Positions 35,307-44,453 of a stretch of 64,000 bases of DNA are shown here, in pieces. The stretch's first letter is position 1; each line of letters opens with the position of its first letter. Origin of the DNA: Enterococcus_C asini_A (GTDB lineage Bacteria > Bacillota > Bacilli > Lactobacillales > Enterococcaceae); the NCBI RefSeq assembly GCF_031928785.1, contig NZ_JARQAL010000001.1; one strand, 5' to 3'. Below the pieces are notes generated by a model. The model was not told the origin of the DNA and made no database searches. It saw nothing but the letters and a program-made list of their open reading frames with translations. A program made the position numbers and the translations under genes.

Positions 35307-35951
35307 TTGAAAGATCAAGTTATTCCCAAGGCGACGGCTAAACGTCTGCCTTTATATTATCGCTATTTGCGTATATTGCATCATTCTGGCAAGCAAAAAG
35401 TTTCATCCACAGAACTAAGCGACGCAGTACAAGTAGACAGTGCGACCATTCGTCGAGACTTTTCTTATTTTGGCGAATTAGGCAAACGGGGCTACGGTTA
35501 CGATGTAGAAGCTTTGATGAACTTTTTTGCCAAAACGTTAAATGATGACCAAATGTCTAATGTCGCTTTAGTCGGTGTGGGGAATCTGGGGAGCGCCTTA
35601 TTAAAATACAAATTCCATCAAAGCAACAGCATTCGCATCAGTGCGGCTTTTGATGTGAATCAAGAGATTATCGGCCGTATTTTAGATGGTATCCCTGTGT
35701 ATCCTTTGGAAGATATGGCGGAACAAATTCGCCTACAAGAAATTGACATTGCCATTTTAACGGTGCCAGCAGAACATTCTCAACCGATCGTGGATGAACT
35801 GGTGAGAGCCGGAATCAAGGGAATTTTGAACTTTACCCCAGCACGTCTTCACGCGCCAAAACAAGTTTTAATTCAAAACGTAGACTTGACTAATGAATTG
35901 CAGACTTTGATTTATTTCTTGCACAGCAATCCCAACAGAGAAGTTGACTAA
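35307..35951 (+). CDS. rex: Redox-sensing transcriptional repressor Rex
   Basis: Rex senses the NADH/NAD ratio and represses fermentation and respiration genes. The 214-residue protein has an N-terminal winged helix (VSSTELSDAVQVDSATIRRD) and a C-terminal Rossmann domain with GVGNLGSALL. The TTG at 35307 lies 9 bases after GCGGAGGAA; the open frame from 35232 covers the promoter and is rejected. It ends at a bidirectional terminator. Confidence 0.94.
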   Translation: MKDQVIPKATAKRLPLYYRYLRILHHSGKQKVSSTELSDAVQVDSATIRRDFSYFGELGKRGYGYDVEALMNFFAKTLNDDQMSNVALVGVGNLGSALLKYKFHQSNSIRISAAFDVNQEIIGRILDGIPVYPLEDMAEQIRLQEIDIAILTVPAEHSQPIVDELVRAGIKGILNFTPARLHAPKQVLIQNVDLTNELQTLIYFLHSNPNREVD

Positions 35952-35982
35952 AAAAACTCGCCGATTTGGCGAGTTTTTTTCT
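35950..35982. terminator. Bidirectional terminator
   Basis: AAAAAACTCGCC/GGCGAGTTTTTT with a short loop, between convergent rex and the thioredoxin-like gene. Confidence 0.9.
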
Positions 35983-36006
35983 TACATACGAATCATCAAA
36001 AGAAGC

Positions 36007-36366
36007 TTATTTTTGCTCTTCAAAAAGCGCTTGGTAATCCACCGCTTCATTTCCCGCTGTTTGATAATTTTCTACGGTAGTTTTTAAGCGATCAAAGTCG
36101 ATAAAGCGGGCTTGGCGAGCGACTTCTTTTCCTTGGGCAAAAAGTAAAATTGCCGGAGCGGTTAACACTTGGAATTCTCCGGCAACTTCTGGCATTTTGG
36201 CGGCATCAAACTGGTAAATAGGAATTTCAGTGCTCTTTAAATGTTGTATCAATTGGGGCTTGACCGAAACACAGACACTACAGTTGGGCATCGAAATATA
36301 AGCGATTGCTAAAGGGGCGGTTGTTAAGGCGTTTAAGCCGGTTTGAAAATCATGTACTGAAATCAT
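36007..36366 (-). CDS. Thioredoxin-fold protein
   Basis: A 119-residue single-domain thioredoxin-like protein with the active site CSVC (Cys29, Cys32) and the cis-proline in TAPAILLF near residue 75. The pair differs from WCGPC of classical thioredoxin, and it has no export signal, so it works in the cytoplasm. The target is unknown. GAGGTGATCAA precedes the ATG. Confidence 0.82.
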   Translation of the reverse strand: MISVHDFQTGLNALTTAPLAIAYISMPNCSVCVSVKPQLIQHLKSTEIPIYQFDAAKMPEVAGEFQVLTAPAILLFAQGKEVARQARFIDFDRLKTTVENYQTAGNEAVDYQALFEEQK

Positions 36367-36468
36367 TTGATCACCTCGGCTTCACTTTAATACCTACAGG
36401 GGTAAATGTCAAAAAGAGTGCTTGCAGGAAAAAATCCCTTCCGTCTACCAAATTTTCCTAGAAACTGA

Positions 36469-36474
36469 TACAAT
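36469..36474 (+). promoter_or_regulatory. Extended -10 promoter of the 36.5-kb gene
   Basis: TGATACAAT has the extended -10 form, about 58 bases before the start codon. Confidence 0.45.
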
Positions 36475-36531
36475 CAAACTAGTCAAAAAAGCGGGGGAAA
36501 ACCTCGTTTAAAGGAAAAAGGGAGACAGTTT

Positions 36532-37053
36532 ATGACGACAATTTGGATGATGGCATTGGCAGCATTAGTTGGGGTGGTAATTGGTGCGTTAATTGTGGTA
36601 ATTGCTTTTAACTTGCGAATCCGCTATGAAGAGCGCCGAGATATTCGCCGCCGGATGTTGGAACACAAGACCAAAGAGATTGAAACAATTCTTTTGTTAA
36701 ACCAAAAGATTCAAGAAATTTTACAAAAGCGGGCAGCTACCATGTCCAATTATGTGAGCTTTGATAGTTTTGATGATGTGTATATCACCATTGATGACTA
36801 TGTGTTTTTACAATCCTTTGCCGCACAAAATAATTTTTATTTACCAAACTACATTGTAGAAGAGTTCTTTAAACAAATCAGTCAGCGAAAAGTGATTTTA
36901 TCCCCAGAAGATACCATTGCCATGGGGGGCTATGCTTACAAAGGAGCTCGAGTCTTATTAGAACAATTTTCTGATTCTTTGTTGGAATTAGTGAGAGAGC
37001 GCAAAGTTCAATTAAAGAAACTTGCCAGTGAAGAACTGACTTATTTGAAATAA
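36532..37053 (+). CDS. Membrane-anchored protein, function unknown
   Basis: The 173-residue protein has an N-terminal membrane segment (about 4-27), then a basic region (RYEERRDIRRR) and a helical cytoplasmic domain. I do not recognise the family. Its place between rex and the glpQ-like/miaA/hflX genes resembles the gene order I recall for enterococci, which suggests a conserved lineage gene. ATG follows AAAGGGAG. A terminator separates it from the next gene. Confidence 0.7.
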   Translation: MTTIWMMALAALVGVVIGALIVVIAFNLRIRYEERRDIRRRMLEHKTKEIETILLLNQKIQEILQKRAATMSNYVSFDSFDDVYITIDDYVFLQSFAAQNNFYLPNYIVEEFFKQISQRKVILSPEDTIAMGGYAYKGARVLLEQFSDSLLELVRERKVQLKKLASEELTYLK

Positions 37054-37058
37054 ACAAG

Positions 37059-37088
37059 AAAGCGACGGAGTAGTGTCTGTCGCTTTTT
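37059..37088 (+). terminator. Terminator
   Basis: AAAGCGAC pairs with GTCGCTTT, then TT. It lies directly behind the membrane-anchored protein gene. Confidence 0.7.
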
Positions 37089-37152
37089 GATTGCGAGAAA
37101 TTCCCTTAAAAGGATAGAAAATGGTACAATGAACGAGATTGGAGTGGAAATA

Positions 37153-37896
37153 ATGACACAAGTGGTAGCCCATCGTGGGGCAAGTGGTGTTCGTCCTGAA
37201 AATACTCTACCTTCATTTTCTGAGGCCATTCGCCAAGGTACCAATATTATTGAGTTGGACGTGCATCTTTCAAAGGATCAACAGTTAATCGTGATGCACG
37301 ATGAAGATGTGGAACGGACCACAGATGGCAAAGGCCTGATTCGCGAACACACATTAGCGGAATTAAAGCGACTAAATGCTGGTTCTTGGTTTTCTGAAGA
37401 TTATACGTCAACCAAAATTCCCACTTTACAAGAAGTGGTGAATCTTTTGTTGATTCGCAATTTTCGTGGTGTGTTGTTAATTGAAATCAAAACCGATAAA
37501 TACGAATATCCAGAGATTGAAGAACGCTTGGCTGCCTTTATGCAAAGTCAAGAGTGGACTTTTTCGTACTGGTATTGCAGTTTTAATATCAACTCTTTGG
37601 ACCGCTTGCATGAATTAGATCCCGGCGCCCAGTTGGATTTGATTTTAGGGACTTCTGAAAATAAAGTGCAACAGGCCATTGACCGTGGCTATATTGAAGG
37701 CATTCATCCCAAGTTGGAATGGGCGGAAAAAAATGCTGGTAGATTGGCAAGTTTTCCTTTGGCAGTGCGCCCATGGACGGTGAATACCATGGTGGGGATT
37801 CGCAGTTGCTTAAATTTAGGCGTGACGGGTATCATCACGAACTTCCCTGAAATGTGCTTTGAAGGAATCAACACTTTTCGACAGGAGCAAAAATAA
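37153..37896 (+). CDS. Glycerophosphodiester phosphodiesterase
   Basis: A 247-residue GDPD-family enzyme that splits glycerophosphodiesters to glycerol-3-phosphate and an alcohol. The catalytic His and the metal Glu are in AHRGASGVRPENT and IELDVHLSKD; the second His is in MHDEDVERTT. No signal peptide, so it is cytoplasmic. The ATG at 37153 follows TTGGAGTGG. TAATG overlaps its stop with miaA, so this gene, miaA, hflX and the next form one operon. Confidence 0.9.
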   Translation: MTQVVAHRGASGVRPENTLPSFSEAIRQGTNIIELDVHLSKDQQLIVMHDEDVERTTDGKGLIREHTLAELKRLNAGSWFSEDYTSTKIPTLQEVVNLLLIRNFRGVLLIEIKTDKYEYPEIEERLAAFMQSQEWTFSYWYCSFNINSLDRLHELDPGAQLDLILGTSENKVQQAIDRGYIEGIHPKLEWAEKNAGRLASFPLAVRPWTVNTMVGIRSCLNLGVTGIITNFPEMCFEGINTFRQEQK

Positions 37897-38813
37897 TGGA
37901 AAAAGTCTTAGTGATTGCTGGCCCCACCGCAGTAGGCAAGACGGCTTTAAGCATCCAATTGGCAAAAAAATTCAATGGCGAAATCATCAGCGGCGATTCT
38001 TTGCAAGTGTATCGAGGGTTGGATATCGGCACAGCCAAAGTCACAAAATCAGAAGCCCAAGGAATTCCCCATTATTTGATTGACATTAAAGATCCGAAAG
38101 AAGGCTTTTCAGTAGCGGAGTTTCAAACTTTGGCCCAAGAGAAAATTCAAGAGATTACTAGTCGAGGCAAACTGCCCATTGTAGTAGGCGGCACGGGATT
38201 GTATATTCAAGCCCTTTTGTATGACTATGACCTGGGTGGCAAAGCAAAAGGTGAAACACTGGCAATTCGTCAAAAGTACGAAGAGATTGCCAAAACCTGT
38301 GGCAATCAAGAGTTGTGGGCGTTATTAGCCCAAAAAGATCCCGCAGCTGCCCAAAAGATTCATTTTAACAACCAGCGAAAAGTGATCCGGGCACTGGAAG
38401 TTTTTGAAAATACTGGTCGCAGTATCCTTGCTCCAGAAAATGCACCGCAAAAACGCTACGATGATTTTTTAATCGCCTTAACTACAGAGCGCAGTTTGCT
38501 GTATGAGCGAATTAATCAACGAGTGGAGCAGATGTTTGATGCTGGCCTAAAAGCAGAAGCGGAGTTGTTGCGGGATTTGCCGGACAGTCAAGGGGCAAAA
38601 GGCATTGGCTACCGAGAATTTTTTGATTATTTTGCTGGTATAACAGATTTAGCTTCTGTAAAAGAAGCCATTAAACAAGATTCTCGTCGCTATGCCAAAC
38701 GCCAGCTGACTTGGTTTCGCAATCGCATGAATCCTTTGTGGCTGGATTTAGTCCAACATCCAGAACAAGGGAGTGTCTTAGAAGCAAAAATACACCAATG
38801 GTTGGAGGAATGA
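37896..38813 (+). CDS. miaA: tRNA dimethylallyltransferase
   Basis: MiaA adds the dimethylallyl group to adenosine 37 of tRNAs that read U-starting codons. The 305-residue protein has the P-loop GPTAVGKT (9-16), the SGDSLQVYRGLDIGTAK block and GGTGLYIQALLY, all diagnostic. Its ATG shares a base with the upstream stop (TAATG), and its end overlaps the hflX region. Confidence 0.95.
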   Translation: MEKVLVIAGPTAVGKTALSIQLAKKFNGEIISGDSLQVYRGLDIGTAKVTKSEAQGIPHYLIDIKDPKEGFSVAEFQTLAQEKIQEITSRGKLPIVVGGTGLYIQALLYDYDLGGKAKGETLAIRQKYEEIAKTCGNQELWALLAQKDPAAAQKIHFNNQRKVIRALEVFENTGRSILAPENAPQKRYDDFLIALTTERSLLYERINQRVEQMFDAGLKAEAELLRDLPDSQGAKGIGYREFFDYFAGITDLASVKEAIKQDSRRYAKRQLTWFRNRMNPLWLDLVQHPEQGSVLEAKIHQWLEE

Positions 38814-38815
38814 CC

Positions 38816-40060
38816 ATGGAAGCAAAACAGGAACGGGTAATTCTCGTGGGGGTAGAAACAGAAGAAACCTGGCGTAATTTCGGCGAGTCCATGTTGGAAT
38901 TAAAAGGCTTGACCAAAACAGCCAAAGGAACGGTTTGCTTTTCCTTAATTCAAAAACGGCCCCAAGTAGATCGCCAAACGGTCATCGGAAAAGGGAAACT
39001 GGCCGAACTGCGCCAGCTAGTAGAGGCCCACGAAGCGGATTTGGTGATTTTTAACCACGAATTAAGTCCCCGACAAAGTCAGTTAATCCAAGATCAAGTG
39101 GCAGTGCCAGTAATTGACCGGGTACAGCTGATTTTAGATATTTTTGCCATGCGAGCGCGCTCGAAAGAAGGCAAACTACAAGTGGAGTTGGCTCAATTGG
39201 AGTATCTCTTACCTCGTTTAGTGGGCCAAGGGAAAAATCTTTCACGATTAGGTGGGGGGATTGGTACTCGAGGACCTGGGGAAACGAAACTGGAAACCGA
39301 TCGTCGGCATATCCGCAAGAAAATTACCAATATTAAACGAGAACTAAAAGAAGTGGCAGCTCACCGAGAGCGCACGCGGCAAAAACGTCAGAACCAAGTC
39401 TTTCAAATTGGTTTAATCGGTTATACCAATGCCGGGAAGTCCACGATTATAAATTTGTTAACCAGTGCGGCGACTTATGAGCAAGATGAACTTTTTGCTA
39501 CATTAGATCCATTAACCAAGCAATGGCGCTTGCCGGAAGGATTTCAAGTGACACTTACTGATACGGTAGGTTTTATTCAAGACTTGCCCACCCAGTTGAT
39601 TGATGCGTTTCACTCTACTTTAGAAGAAAGCCGCAATATGGATCTTTTGCTACATGTGGTGGATGCCGCCAGTCCCGATCGTTCGCAACAAGAAGCCACA
39701 GTGATCGAGTTAATGAAAGAGTTGGAATTTGATCAAATTCCTTTACTGACAATTTACAATAAGGCGGATAAAATCACTCCAGATCAGTTTGTGCCCACGT
39801 TATTTCCCAACGTGCTGATTTCAGCCAAAAGCAGTCGGGGCAAAGAAGAACTAACAAAAGCTATCAAATTGCGCTTAATGGAAATTTTGGAGCCTTATTC
39901 CTTGAGGGTAGCTCAGTCAGAAGGCAAGCGTTTAAGCCGTTTGAAAAAAGAAACATTGCTGTTAACAGAAGAGTATCAAGCAGACAGTCAAAGTTATTTG
40001 GTAAAAGGGTTTGCCGAAAAGAAGGCCCCTGTTTTAAGAAAGAAGGAAAATGATTCATGA
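38816..40060 (+). CDS. hflX: Ribosome-associated GTPase HflX
   Basis: HflX is a GTPase that rescues stalled or dissociates ribosomes, including heat-damaged ones. The 414-residue protein has the HflX N-terminal domain, the glycine-rich GGGIGTRGPGETKLE linker, G1 GYTNAGKST, G3 DTVGF and G4 NKAD. The ATG at 38816 is chosen because GGAGG is 7 bases before it; a first ATG at 38810 is too close to GGAGG. It overlaps the next gene by ATGA. Confidence 0.94.
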   Translation: MEAKQERVILVGVETEETWRNFGESMLELKGLTKTAKGTVCFSLIQKRPQVDRQTVIGKGKLAELRQLVEAHEADLVIFNHELSPRQSQLIQDQVAVPVIDRVQLILDIFAMRARSKEGKLQVELAQLEYLLPRLVGQGKNLSRLGGGIGTRGPGETKLETDRRHIRKKITNIKRELKEVAAHRERTRQKRQNQVFQIGLIGYTNAGKSTIINLLTSAATYEQDELFATLDPLTKQWRLPEGFQVTLTDTVGFIQDLPTQLIDAFHSTLEESRNMDLLLHVVDAASPDRSQQEATVIELMKELEFDQIPLLTIYNKADKITPDQFVPTLFPNVLISAKSSRGKEELTKAIKLRLMEILEPYSLRVAQSEGKRLSRLKKETLLLTEEYQADSQSYLVKGFAEKKAPVLRKKENDS

Positions 40061-41313
40061 GTTGGACCAAAAATTTTTCACCGGAATTAGTGACGAAAAT
40101 CAATGAAGTGGATGGGTTAATTGCCGATCGTTTAGCCGAAGTGCGGCAAGTGGCATTAATCAATCAAGCCAAAGTATTGGAAGCTTTTGCTCAAGCACAG
40201 ATTTCTGAAACTCATTTTATGCCTTCCACCGGTTACGGTCATGACGACCTAGGTCGAGATGCACTAGAAGCAGTTTACGCCCAAGTCTTTGGCACCGAGG
40301 CAGCCTTAGTGCGGCCGCAAATCGCTTCAGGTACCCATGCCATTGCCACGGCGTTATTTGGTTGTCTACGCCCCGGGGATAAATTGCTTTATATTACCGG
40401 CACACCCTATGATACTTTATTAGAAGTGATTGGTTTAACCGGGGATGGAGTTGGCAGTCTCAAAGAGTGGGGTATTGATTTTGATGAAGTGGGACTGTTG
40501 CCAGATGGTTCTGTGGATTTTGAACAAGTCAAAGCAAAATTGGATCCTAGTGTAAAAGTGGTGGGGATTCAGCGTTCTCGTGGGTATGCCAGTCGCCCGT
40601 CTTTCACCATCGCTCAAATCAAAGAAATGTGTGACTTTGTTAAAGCCATTGCTCCGGAAGTGACAATTTTTGTGGACAACTGTTACGGGGAATTTGCAGA
40701 AGAATTGGAACCAACTCAAGTGGGAGCCGATGTAATGGCCGGCTCGTTAATCAAAAATCCGGGAGGTGGGATTGCCAAAACCGGTGGCTATATCGTAGGA
40801 CCAGAAAAATTGGTTTCTGCTTGTGCCAATCAACTATCCGCACCAGGTGTGGGGATGGAAGGCGGGGCCATGTTAAGCACGGTCTTTGATATGTTGCAAG
40901 GGTTCTTCTTGGCTCCCCATGTGGTCAGCCAAGCCATCAGTGGAGCGATTTTTACTGCGGCTTTACTCGCTGCCCACGACATTGATTCTACACCGGCTTG
41001 GGATGAGCCACGGACGGATTTGATTCAATTGGTGGACTTAAAAGACAAAGAAGCCATGATTACGTTTGCCCAAGCGATTCAACGTTTTTCCCCAGTGGAT
41101 GGTTTTGTAGCTCCGATTCCGGCTTACATGCCCGGTTATGAAGATGATATCATCATGGCAGCCGGCACTTTTATCCAAGGGGCCAGCATTGAGCTTTCCG
41201 CAGACGGCCCATTGCGAGAACCTTACTCGTTGTATGTGCAAGGCGGTTTGACCTATGAACACGTAAAGATTGCAGTGGCCAATGCGGTAAATGACGTTTT
41301 CTATCAAAAGTAA
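40057..41313 (+). CDS. Methionine gamma-lyase family PLP enzyme (YnbB-like)
   Basis: A 418-residue PLP-dependent enzyme of the family annotated as aluminium-resistance or methionine gamma-lyase-like proteins, YnbB in B. subtilis. The PLP lysine is in GSLIKNPGGGIAK near residue 233; TGYGHDDLGRD and FVDNCYGEF also match. The true substrate is not settled. It overlaps hflX by 4 bases, as ynbA(hflX)-ynbB do in B. subtilis, and in both lies just before glnR-glnA. Confidence 0.85.
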   Translation: MSWTKNFSPELVTKINEVDGLIADRLAEVRQVALINQAKVLEAFAQAQISETHFMPSTGYGHDDLGRDALEAVYAQVFGTEAALVRPQIASGTHAIATALFGCLRPGDKLLYITGTPYDTLLEVIGLTGDGVGSLKEWGIDFDEVGLLPDGSVDFEQVKAKLDPSVKVVGIQRSRGYASRPSFTIAQIKEMCDFVKAIAPEVTIFVDNCYGEFAEELEPTQVGADVMAGSLIKNPGGGIAKTGGYIVGPEKLVSACANQLSAPGVGMEGGAMLSTVFDMLQGFFLAPHVVSQAISGAIFTAALLAAHDIDSTPAWDEPRTDLIQLVDLKDKEAMITFAQAIQRFSPVDGFVAPIPAYMPGYEDDIIMAAGTFIQGASIELSADGPLREPYSLYVQGGLTYEHVKIAVANAVNDVFYQK

Positions 41314-41322
41314 TCCTTTTTA

Positions 41323-41359
41323 GGACAGCATCTCAAATAATCGAGGTGCTGTCTTTTTT
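41323..41359 (+). terminator. Terminator of the miaA-hflX operon
   Basis: GGACAGCATCTC pairs with GAGGTGCTGTCT, followed by TTTTT. Confidence 0.88.
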
Positions 41360-41545
41360 AGCTTTCATGAAACATAGACTTCATTTTAGTCGCGTCCATC
41401 TTTTTAAAAAAGAAACGGTTTTTATTGCTGGCAAGCTTCTATACTGAATTTTTTTCAAAAAAATTTTGAATGTTCGGTTTTTCGCGAGCTGGAATCATTG
41501 ATAAATCAGCATTTTGAAATTTTTAGAAAATTTTTTCGAGATCGA

Positions 41546-41562
41546 TGTTAGATAATCTAACA
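41546..41562. promoter_or_regulatory. GlnR box
   Basis: TGTTAGATAATCTAACA fits the GlnR/TnrA site TGTNAN7TNACA perfectly and is a full palindrome in its arms. It lies 7 bases upstream of the -35 of glnRA. GlnR would repress its own operon when glutamine is high. Confidence 0.88.
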
Positions 41563-41569
41563 TAAGTCG

Positions 41570-41597
41570 TTGACGGATTTTTTGAAAGTGGTATAGT
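41570..41597 (+). promoter_or_regulatory. Promoter of glnRA
   Basis: TTGACG and TATAGT are spaced by 16 bases, directly after the GlnR box and 43 bases before the glnR start. Confidence 0.8.
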
Positions 41598-41640
41598 TAA
41601 CCCATGATCAAATTGGATGATTCATGAGAGGAGCAAAACT

Positions 41641-42018
41641 ATGCGGGAAAAAGAATTACGACGTTCCTTGTCTGTTTTCCCCATCGGGACCGTGATGAAG
41701 TTAACGGATTTGACAGCACGTCAAATTCGCTACTATGAAGAACAAGATCTGATCCATCCCGAACGCAGTGAAGGAAATAGACGGATGTATTCATTAAACG
41801 ATATCGATACCTTGTTAGAAATCAAGGACTATCTCTCCGACGGCCTTAATATGGCTGGAATCAAACATGCTTATCAAATGAAACAGCGCCAAGAAAAACA
41901 AGCCCAAGCCAAAAAGCCTTTAACCGACAATGATGTCCGTCGTATTTTTTATGATGAACTGTTAAACCAAGGTGGCTTGAATCAACAAAATCCATACCAA
42001 CAAGGACCACGAATGTAG
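41641..42018 (+). CDS. glnR: MerR-family nitrogen regulator GlnR
   Basis: GlnR represses glutamine synthetase and ammonium genes. The 125-residue protein has a MerR-type helix-turn-helix (TDLTARQIRYYEEQDLI) and a short C-terminal part that senses feedback-inhibited glutamine synthetase. The start at 41641 follows GAGGAGC. glnA follows 44 bases downstream in the same operon, and a perfect GlnR box is present upstream. Confidence 0.93.
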   Translation: MREKELRRSLSVFPIGTVMKLTDLTARQIRYYEEQDLIHPERSEGNRRMYSLNDIDTLLEIKDYLSDGLNMAGIKHAYQMKQRQEKQAQAKKPLTDNDVRRIFYDELLNQGGLNQQNPYQQGPRM

Positions 42019-42062
42019 CCTTGTTGTGGAAATAAAATATCAATATATAAGGATGGGATAAA

Positions 42063-43403
42063 ATGCCAAAAGCAAATTACACAACCGAAGATATTAAACG
42101 CATCGCCTCAGAAGAAAACGTACGCTTTTTACGTTTGATGTTCACTGATATCATGGGAACAATCAAAAACGTGGAAGTGCCAGTCAGCCAATTGGAAAAA
42201 GTCTTAGACAACAAGATGATGTTTGATGGTTCTTCGATTGAAGGCTTTGTGCGGATTGAAGAATCTGACATGTACTTACATCCAGATGTCTCCACGTGGA
42301 TGATCTTCCCTTGGGAAAGCGACCATGGCAAAGTAGCTCGTCTTATCTGTGATATTTACAATCCAGACGGCACACCATTTGCCGGCGACCCTCGTGGTAA
42401 CTTGAAACGGGTCTTGACCAATATGGAAGAAATGGGCTTCACTTCTTTCAACTTAGGGCCAGAACCAGAATTCTTCTTGTTTAAATTAGATGAAGATGGT
42501 GAAATCACGACTGATTTAAACGATGCAGGTGGGTACTTTGACTTTGCCCCAACTGACCTTGGGGAAAACTGCCGTCGTGACATCGTTCTTGAATTAGAAA
42601 ATCTTGGCTTTGAAGTGGAAGCTTCTCACCATGAAGTAGCTCCTGGACAACACGAAATCGACTTTAAATATGCCAATGTAGTAGAAGCTTGTGACAATAT
42701 CCAAACTTTCAAGCTTGTAGTAAAAACCATTGCCAGAAAACATGGCTTACACGCAACGTTTATGCCAAAACCATTATTTGGTATCAACGGTAGCGGCATG
42801 CACTGCAATATGTCTCTTTTCAAAGGCAAAGACAATGCCTTCTTTGATGAAGATGGGGAGCAACAATTATCTACTACCGCTTACCACTTCTTAGGCGGTT
42901 TGATGAAACACGCTCGGGCCTATACAGCAGTCTGCAACCCAATCGTCAACTCTTACAAACGTTTAGTACCAGGTTATGAAGCTCCGGTTTACGTAGCATG
43001 GTCTGGCTGCAACCGTTCCCCGTTAATTCGGGTACCAGAATCTCGCGGTTTGTCCACTCGTTTGGAATTGCGCTCCGTGGATCCATCAGCGAACCCATAC
43101 TTAGCCATGGCAGTTTTACTAGAAGCCGGCCTTGACGGGATTCGCAACGAAATGACCCCACCACCATCTGTTGACCGCAATATCTACGTGATGAACGAAC
43201 AAGAACGGGAAGAAGCGCAAATTCAAGACTTGCCTTCTACTTTGCACAATGCTTTGAAAGAATTGCGTAAAGATCAAGTGATGATCGACGCTTTAGGGCA
43301 ACACATCTTCTGTAACTTCAATGAAGCCAAACGTATGGAATGGGCTTCCTTCCGTCAAACGGTTTCTGAGTGGGAACGGGAACAATATTTGGAATTGTAT
43401 TAA
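42063..43403 (+). CDS. glnA: Glutamine synthetase, type I
   Basis: Glutamine synthetase joins ammonia and glutamate with ATP. The 446-residue protein is of the short GSI-alpha form used by Firmicutes, with FDGSSIEGF, PEPEFFLF, NGSGMHCNMSL and SRGLSTRLELRSVD. It has no adenylylation-loop tyrosine of the proteobacterial type as far as can be seen. Control is through GlnR. ATG follows AAGGATGG. Confidence 0.96.
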   Translation: MPKANYTTEDIKRIASEENVRFLRLMFTDIMGTIKNVEVPVSQLEKVLDNKMMFDGSSIEGFVRIEESDMYLHPDVSTWMIFPWESDHGKVARLICDIYNPDGTPFAGDPRGNLKRVLTNMEEMGFTSFNLGPEPEFFLFKLDEDGEITTDLNDAGGYFDFAPTDLGENCRRDIVLELENLGFEVEASHHEVAPGQHEIDFKYANVVEACDNIQTFKLVVKTIARKHGLHATFMPKPLFGINGSGMHCNMSLFKGKDNAFFDEDGEQQLSTTAYHFLGGLMKHARAYTAVCNPIVNSYKRLVPGYEAPVYVAWSGCNRSPLIRVPESRGLSTRLELRSVDPSANPYLAMAVLLEAGLDGIRNEMTPPPSVDRNIYVMNEQEREEAQIQDLPSTLHNALKELRKDQVMIDALGQHIFCNFNEAKRMEWASFRQTVSEWEREQYLELY

Positions 43404-43410
43404 AAACAGG

Positions 43411-43452
43411 AAACAAACCGCTACAGGCTCCGGCTTGTGGCGGTTTGTTTGT
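43411..43452 (+). terminator. Terminator of glnRA
   Basis: AAACAAACCGC-ACA pairs with TGTGGCGGTTTGTTT around CTCCGG. Confidence 0.85.
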
Positions 43453-43532
43453 CTGTGACTATTTTAAAAGTAGCCCACGACAAATAGCCTGTCATAGTAT
43501 GACAGGAGTTATTGGGGCTATAGACAATATTT

Positions 43533-43991
43533 TCAACAGCGCAATTTTGGAGAAGGTCTTTGCAGGCTTTGGTTTCCAATTGTGACAAATTGCAAAACTT
43601 GTGCTAGCGTAATTTGTTTTTGCGTATCTTTTAACCAATGGATTAGTACCTTGCCTAAGGAGAGGTGTATTCTTTGATAGCGGATTTTTAGTTGTCGCCA
43701 TTCTACCGCAGTAAAAAACTCCCGAAATTCTCCTAAGAAAAGGGCTAGCCAAGGGTTGGCACCTTGATCCCAAGGCGTATCCAGATAGATTTCCCGTACT
43801 TCTTTTTGATAAAGAGCGGGTTGGAGGGGCTTTGCGCGACTGGCAAGTTGTGGCAAAAGACGAATTAAACGCAAATAACCAAGGAAATGAACGGGATTGC
43901 CTGAGCCGTGATAATAATCATTTTTCAAACGGCGGGCAGTGGTCTCTGGTTTAAAATAAGCAATTTGGTTCATTGATAGGAGAAATTTCAT
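43533..43991 (-). CDS. Protein of unknown function
   Basis: A 152-residue protein rich in Arg, Lys, Leu and aromatic residues, with no membrane segment, no clear motif and no recognised family. The start is supported by AAGGAGCAAGCT before the ATG. It stands alone between glnA and pyrG on the opposite strand. It could be a lineage-specific gene or a decaying one; the C-terminal residues (QRPSPKLRC) look unstructured. Confidence 0.55.
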   Translation of the reverse strand: MKFLLSMNQIAYFKPETTARRLKNDYYHGSGNPVHFLGYLRLIRLLPQLASRAKPLQPALYQKEVREIYLDTPWDQGANPWLALFLGEFREFFTAVEWRQLKIRYQRIHLSLGKVLIHWLKDTQKQITLAQVLQFVTIGNQSLQRPSPKLRC

Positions 43992-44243
43992 AGCTTGCTC
44001 CTTTCCAGTTGGCCAAAAGAGACAGAGAAATAGAAAGTGTTCCTTACATCTATCATACCGCTGTTTTGAATTTTAATGAAGGTTATTTAATTATTTTACT
44101 GTGGCAATGACGAGTTTGCAGAGAGACGTTGAATCAATCGCTGCCTTGAATTTTTTGTGCCTCAATAGAAGGGGACTGTTTTACAACGGATTTTTAGACG
44201 ATAAGAATTCCTTTAAAAAAAGCCTTTTCAAAAAATCTCAAAC

Positions 44244-44272
44244 TTGACTTTTTTTTGACCAGCTTGTATTAT
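44244..44272 (+). promoter_or_regulatory. Promoter of pyrG
   Basis: TTGACT and TATTAT are spaced by exactly 17 bases. The start base is predicted at G44280, the first of GGGC. Confidence 0.8.
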
Positions 44273-44279
44273 CCTACTT

Positions 44280-44358
44280 GGGCACCCTTTTAGTAGGGTA
44301 CACGAAACTGTGATTTCAAAGCTCCCTATTCATTTGGATAGGGAGCTTTTCTATTTTT
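44280..44358 (+). promoter_or_regulatory. pyrG attenuator of the G-addition type
   Basis: The transcript would start GGGCACCC. A terminator stem AAAGCTCCCTAT/ATAGGGAGCTTT (44318-44329 with 44338-44349) is followed by a T-rich run. In B. subtilis and L. lactis, low CTP causes repeated G addition at GGGC, and the poly-G pairs with the C/U-rich 5' side of the terminator; CUCCCU here fits that. The mechanism is inferred from this match. Confidence 0.75.
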
Positions 44359-44453
44359 CATGATACAGTTCACGGGTTTGATCAACTTGTGGAGTGTGAG
44401 ATGGAAATTTGTTTTACAGTGCTTTCCCATCATACAGGAAAAGGAGTAGTTAT

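Noticed and set aside
43492..43773. Second minus-strand frame of 93 residues overlapping the orphan gene
   Set aside because: No ribosome binding site; the 43533-43991 frame has a clear one.
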